The notes under the pieces were generated by a model. That model worked only from the letters and a program-made list of their open reading frames with translations, was not told where the DNA came from and did not search any database. Made by a program: the position numbers and the translations under genes. This document shows, piece by piece, positions 5,066 through 6,854 of a DNA stretch of 6,854 nucleotides. This DNA comes from Thiobacillaceae bacterium (lineage in GTDB: Bacteria; Pseudomonadota; Gammaproteobacteria; Burkholderiales; Thiobacillaceae): positions 1 to 6,854 of the forward strand of contig JAHENE010000108.1 in NCBI GenBank assembly GCA_024643305.1, read 5' to 3'. Within the stretch, counting starts at the first letter, position 1. The number at the start of each line of letters is the position of its first letter.

Positions 5066-6854
5066 TCAGCTTGATGAGAATTTTTTAAAGTTTGCCGCGT
5101 AATACAGCACGGGGATGACGACCAATGTCAGTAAAGTGGAGACGAAGATGCCAAAAATCAAGGACACCGCAAGGCCCGAGAAAATCGGATCGTCAAGAAT
5201 GAAAAATGCCCCCAGCATGGCGGCGCCGCCGGTCAGCACGATCGGCTTGGCGCGGGTGGCGCCGGCCATGATCACGGCTTCCTGAAAGTCCATGCCTTCC
5301 GCTACCTGCTGGTTGATGAAGTCCACCAGCAGGATGGAGTTGCGCACGATGATGCCGGCCAGCGCGATCATGCCGATCATTGAGGTGGCGGTGAATTGCG
5401 CGCCCAACAGTGCGTGACCCGGCATGACACCGATGATGGTCAGCGGAATCGGCGCCATGATGATCAGCGGTGTTATGTACGAGCCGAACTGCGCCACCAC
5501 CAGCAGGTAGATCAGCACGAGTCCGACGGCATAGGCGATGCCCATGTCGCGGAAGGTTTCGTAAGTGACTTTCCATTCGCCATCCCATTTCAGGCTGAAA
5601 CCGGCATAGGGATCGGCGGGCTGGTTGATGAAATATTCGGACAGTTTGCCACCTTGTTTCAACTCGCGATCAGTCAGGTTGGCGCGCATGCCGAACAGGC
5701 CGTACAGGGGTGAATCCAACTTGCCGCCCATGTCGCCCACCACGAACACCACCGGCAGCAGGTCCTTGTGGTAGATGGTTTTTTCGCGTTCGCTGGGTAC
5801 GACTTCGACCAGTTCGGACAGCGGCACCAGGTTGCCGTTGTTGCCGCGTACGGTGAGCTTGAGCAATTCATTCATGCTGCTCTGACGTTCGGGTGCGAGG
5901 GTGATGCGCACGGGGATTTCATATTTGGATGTGCCGCCATGTATTGGCGTGACATCTTCGCCGGACAGGCCCATCTTCATCACCGAAACGATGTCCTTTT
6001 GTGACACACCAGCTACGGCCGCCTTGTTCTGGAGTACCTTCAGCACGAAACGCTGCGCATCGTCTTCGACGGTGTCGTCGATGGCGACAATGTCTTTGCT
6101 GGACTCGAACACCTTGCGCACTTCCTTGGCGACCCTGGATTGGGCGTCATAGTCCGGGCCATAGATTTCCGCGACGATGGGTGACATCACCGGTGGGCCG
6201 GGCGGCACTTCCACCACCTTTACATCGGCGCCATGTTTTTTCGCCACGGCTTCGATGGCCGGGCGCAAGGCCTGGGCAATTTCATGGCTCTTGCGATCAC
6301 GGTGGTGCTTGTCGACGAGGTTGATCTGGATGTCGCCCACTTCAGGTCCGCTGCGCAGGTAATACTGACGTACCAGGCCGTTGAAATTGATGGGCGAAGC
6401 CGTGCCGGCATAGGCCTGGTAGTCCGTGACTTCTTCCACCGAATCGATCACCGTGCCCATCTCGTGCAGGACCTGCGCAGTCCTTTCAAGCGGCGTGCCC
6501 ACGGGCATGTCAACCACGATCTGGAATTCGGACTTGTTGTCGAAGGGCAGCATTTTCAGGACGACCAGCTTTACCAGCGCCAATGAAACGGAAACGAGAA
6601 TGGCGATGCCAATCCCTGCCCACAGTTTTTTGCGCATGGCTTTGCCTGACTCGCCGCCAAGGAAGGGGGTTAGGCGCCTGCGGAAAAGATTGATCAGCTT
6701 GCCATTGTCTTCCGTATGGTGCTGCATGTCCTTCAACAGCTTGAACGCCAGCCATGGGGTGACGACGAAGGCGATGGCGAGCGAAATCAGCATGCCGATG
6801 CTGGCGTTGATGGGAATGGGGCTCATGTAAGGGCCCATGAGCCCGGTTACGAAA
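5066..6854 (-). CDS. RND-family efflux permease (AcrB-like), C-terminal part
   Basis: The frame is open to the right edge, so the N-terminal half is missing; about 595 residues are visible, of which 590 follow the methionine at 6836-6838 (numbering used here). That methionine is internal: the upstream codons read FVTGL and continue the TM6 region. Seven membrane helices can be drawn at about 10-30, 73-97, 429-449, 454-474, 485-507, 530-548 and 552-580, matching TM6 to TM12 of AcrB-type pumps, with a periplasmic loop of about 330 residues between TM7 and TM8. RND pumps are proton-driven trimeric inner-membrane transporters working with a periplasmic adaptor and an outer-membrane channel. The TM10 segment LAGIIVRNSILLVDF has arginine (R499) where AcrB has K940. 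The proton-relay aspartates of TM4 are outside the window. Substrate (drug, metal or other) cannot be told. A DUF2892 gene follows closely. Confidence 0.93.
   Translation of the reverse strand, partial: FVTGLMGPYMSPIPINASIGMLISLAIAFVVTPWLAFKLLKDMQHHTEDNGKLINLFRRRLTPFLGGESGKAMRKKLWAGIGIAILVSVSLALVKLVVLKMLPFDNKSEFQIVVDMPVGTPLERTAQVLHEMGTVIDSVEEVTDYQAYAGTASPINFNGLVRQYYLRSGPEVGDIQINLVDKHHRDRKSHEIAQALRPAIEAVAKKHGADVKVVEVPPGPPVMSPIVAEIYGPDYDAQSRVAKEVRKVFESSKDIVAIDDTVEDDAQRFVLKVLQNKAAVAGVSQKDIVSVMKMGLSGEDVTPIHGGTSKYEIPVRITLAPERQSSMNELLKLTVRGNNGNLVPLSELVEVVPSEREKTIYHKDLLPVVFVVGDMGGKLDSPLYGLFGMRANLTDRELKQGGKLSEYFINQPADPYAGFSLKWDGEWKVTYETFRDMGIAYAVGLVLIYLLVVAQFGSYITPLIIMAPIPLTIIGVMPGHALLGAQFTATSMIGMIALAGIIVRNSILLVDFINQQVAEGMDFQEAVIMAGATRAKPIVLTGGAAMLGAFFILDDPIFSGLAVSLIFGIFVSTLLTLVVIPVLYYAANFKKFSSS

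Noticed and set aside
6426..6830. 134-codon plus-strand open frame
   Set aside because: Lies wholly opposite the RND permease coding region and shows serine/threonine-rich shadow composition.

Overview
The window looks like a piece of a proteobacterial chromosome, most likely a betaproteobacterium. That reading rests on close resemblance of several proteins to E. coli/beta-proteobacterial families, the secB-gpsA neighbourhood next to grxC and a rhodanese, and the 'ferrooxidans-type' glutamate-cysteine ligase (GshA, Pfam PF08886 type). A Nitrosomonadales-like (Gallionella/Sulfuricella/Thiobacillus-type) host would fit, but this is inference from gene content only. Coding density is very high and no mobile element, CRISPR array, rRNA or tRNA was found.

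Layout from left to right. Positions 1-510 (minus) hold the N-terminal 170 residues of gshA, running off the left edge. A 112-base divergent intergenic region separates it from trmL (623-1084, plus), a tRNA wobble-base 2'-O-methyltransferase. All remaining genes are on the minus strand. Read in their own direction from the right edge, they are: an RND-type efflux permease lacking its N-terminal half (5066-6854), a small YgaP-like two-helix membrane protein (DUF2892, 4834-5052), an intrinsic terminator (about 4791-4826), then a run of seven genes: membrane-anchored rhodanese, grxC, trxC, secB, a secreted double-SH3 protein, gpsA, and a 2-oxoglutarate/Fe(II) oxygenase. The last of these ends inside the 3' end of trmL (14-base convergent overlap).

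The seven-gene run looks like one operon or two nested ones. Rhodanese to grxC is 8 bases. grxC to trxC and trxC to secB leave 62 and 71 bases. secB/SH3, SH3/gpsA and gpsA/oxygenase overlap by 1, 4 and 4 bases, which points to translational coupling. Functionally it mixes sulfur/thiol redox (rhodanese, glutaredoxin 3, thioredoxin 2, with glutathione synthesis next door), protein export (SecB), an envelope SH3 protein, phospholipid precursor synthesis (GpsA) and a probable protein prolyl hydroxylase.

This is mostly a housekeeping region; I see no clear undescribed system. The points most worth following are the oxygenase, whose active-site spacing matches human PHD2 and the bacterial EF-Tu prolyl hydroxylase PPHD; the 'split YgaP' arrangement of separate rhodanese and DUF2892 genes; the crowded terminator/promoter between these two; and an arginine where AcrB has its proton-relay lysine in the RND permease.
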